DNA from: an uncultured Collinsella sp.
GTDB lineage: Bacteria; Actinomycetota; Coriobacteriia; Coriobacteriales; Coriobacteriaceae
NCBI GenBank assembly: GCA_900548565.1
Contig: URKV01000106.1
Location: 1 to 6,227, forward strand
Direction: 5' to 3'
DNA length: 6,227 bases
Both the position numbers and the translations under genes were made by a program. The notes under the pieces were generated by a model. That model searched no databases. It saw only the letters and a program-made list of their open reading frames with translations, and was not told the origin of the DNA. Positions 5,940 through 6,227 of this stretch are shown here, piece after piece. The number at the start of each line of letters is the position of its first letter. The first letter of the stretch is position 1.

Positions 5940-5953
5940 CCCAGAAACATCAT

Positions 5954-6227
5954 TTAGCGGCGGGCACGGAGCTTTTCGTAGCCGTCGGCAAAGAAGGCGA
6001 CCGTGGCAGCGTCGGCCTCGGCGGCGTCGGCCTCGGCGGCGTCCGTCTCGGTTGCGGGGACCACGCCGTGCTCGTCGCTCACCAGGAACAGCGCGCCCTT
6101 AAGCTGCGCGGGAATGTCCACGCGCGTGACCGGGATGCCCTTGGTCTGGGCCAGCTGCTCGATGAGCGTCGCCGTGCCGCACAGGAACTCGTCCGCCGGC
6201 GCCACAAAGGCAAGCTCGCCATTGTTG
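5954..6227 (-). CDS. C-terminal part of an unrecognised protein
   Basis: An open minus-strand frame enters from beyond the window and ends at TAA (5956-5954), giving about 91 visible residues. The visible part starts NNGELAFVAPADEFLCGTA, continues with an amphipathic, helix-like stretch and IPVTRVDIPAQLKGALFLVSDEHG, then an acidic alanine-rich linker (ETDAAEADAAEADAAT), and ends VAFFADGYEKLRARR. I do not recognise the family. There are no membrane segments or clear catalytic motifs in the part seen, and it looks like the end of a soluble alpha/beta protein. A GTG at 6205 could in principle be a start, but the frame stays open to the window edge, so a longer protein is more likely. The codon style matches the neighbours. 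It lies upstream of the two-component operon in the same direction, 174 bases away, with hairpins between, so co-transcription is possible but not shown. Confidence 0.7.
   Translation of the reverse strand, partial: NNGELAFVAPADEFLCGTATLIEQLAQTKGIPVTRVDIPAQLKGALFLVSDEHGVVPATETDAAEADAAEADAATVAFFADGYEKLRARR
6009..6038. repeat. 15-bp tandem repeat, two perfect copies
   Basis: GCGTCGGCCTCGGCG occurs at 6009-6023 and again at 6024-6038, with a degraded third copy beginning at 6039. Being a multiple of three, it adds AEADA-type five-residue units to the linker near the C-terminus of the unrecognised protein without breaking the frame. Such repeats can change copy number by slippage. Confidence 0.85.

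Noticed and set aside
1..6227. CRISPR array, tRNA, rRNA, insertion sequence or prophage signals
   Set aside because: No spaced direct repeats, no tRNA-like cloverleaf or CCA end, no transposase or integrase, and no terminal inverted repeats with target duplications were found; the window is ordinary chromosomal sequence apart from the adapter.

Overview
The window looks like a contig-end piece from a high-GC, Gram-positive-type bacterium. PcrA, UppP, an UspA-family protein and a BceRS-like two-component system occur together, with strong Shine-Dalgarno sites and GC-rich codons. My best guess is a gut actinobacterium of the class Coriobacteriia (Collinsella-like); this is an impression from protein style and composition, not a proven assignment.

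Layout. Bases 1-49 are not genomic: they match an Illumina Nextera i7 adapter with an index. Bases 50-1854 (minus) hold the N-terminal 602 residues of a PcrA/UvrD-type DNA helicase, cut off by the adapter before motifs V and VI. Bases 1855-2187 hold a probable pcrA promoter, a small palindrome and the intrinsic terminator of the next gene. Bases 2188-3168 (minus) encode undecaprenyl-diphosphatase UppP with an unusual acidic insert and a probable TTG start. A 248-base divergent region separates it from a universal stress protein gene (3417-3854, plus). The convergent gap 3855-4054 holds a 91-base imperfect palindrome and a strong rho-independent terminator. Bases 4055-5779 (minus) are a two-gene operon: an OmpR-family response regulator followed by a short-loop, intramembrane-sensing type histidine kinase, both of BceRS type. 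After a 174-base intergenic region with two hairpins and promoter/operator candidates, the 3' end of an unrecognised gene (minus) runs off the window at 6227.

How the parts may work together. BceRS-like systems usually respond to antibiotics that attack the lipid II cycle, and UppP recycles the undecaprenyl carrier and gives bacitracin tolerance. No BceAB-type ABC transporter is visible. The most interesting signal is that the regions upstream of the regulator gene and of uppP share an ACAGAAYTG core in the same orientation. Each lies about 50-60 bases upstream of an ATAATGGG -10-like element. The copy at the regulator also resembles the published BceR-type inverted repeat TNACA-N4-TGTAA. This suggests, but does not prove, that the two-component system controls itself and uppP, and possibly the divergent stress protein gene.
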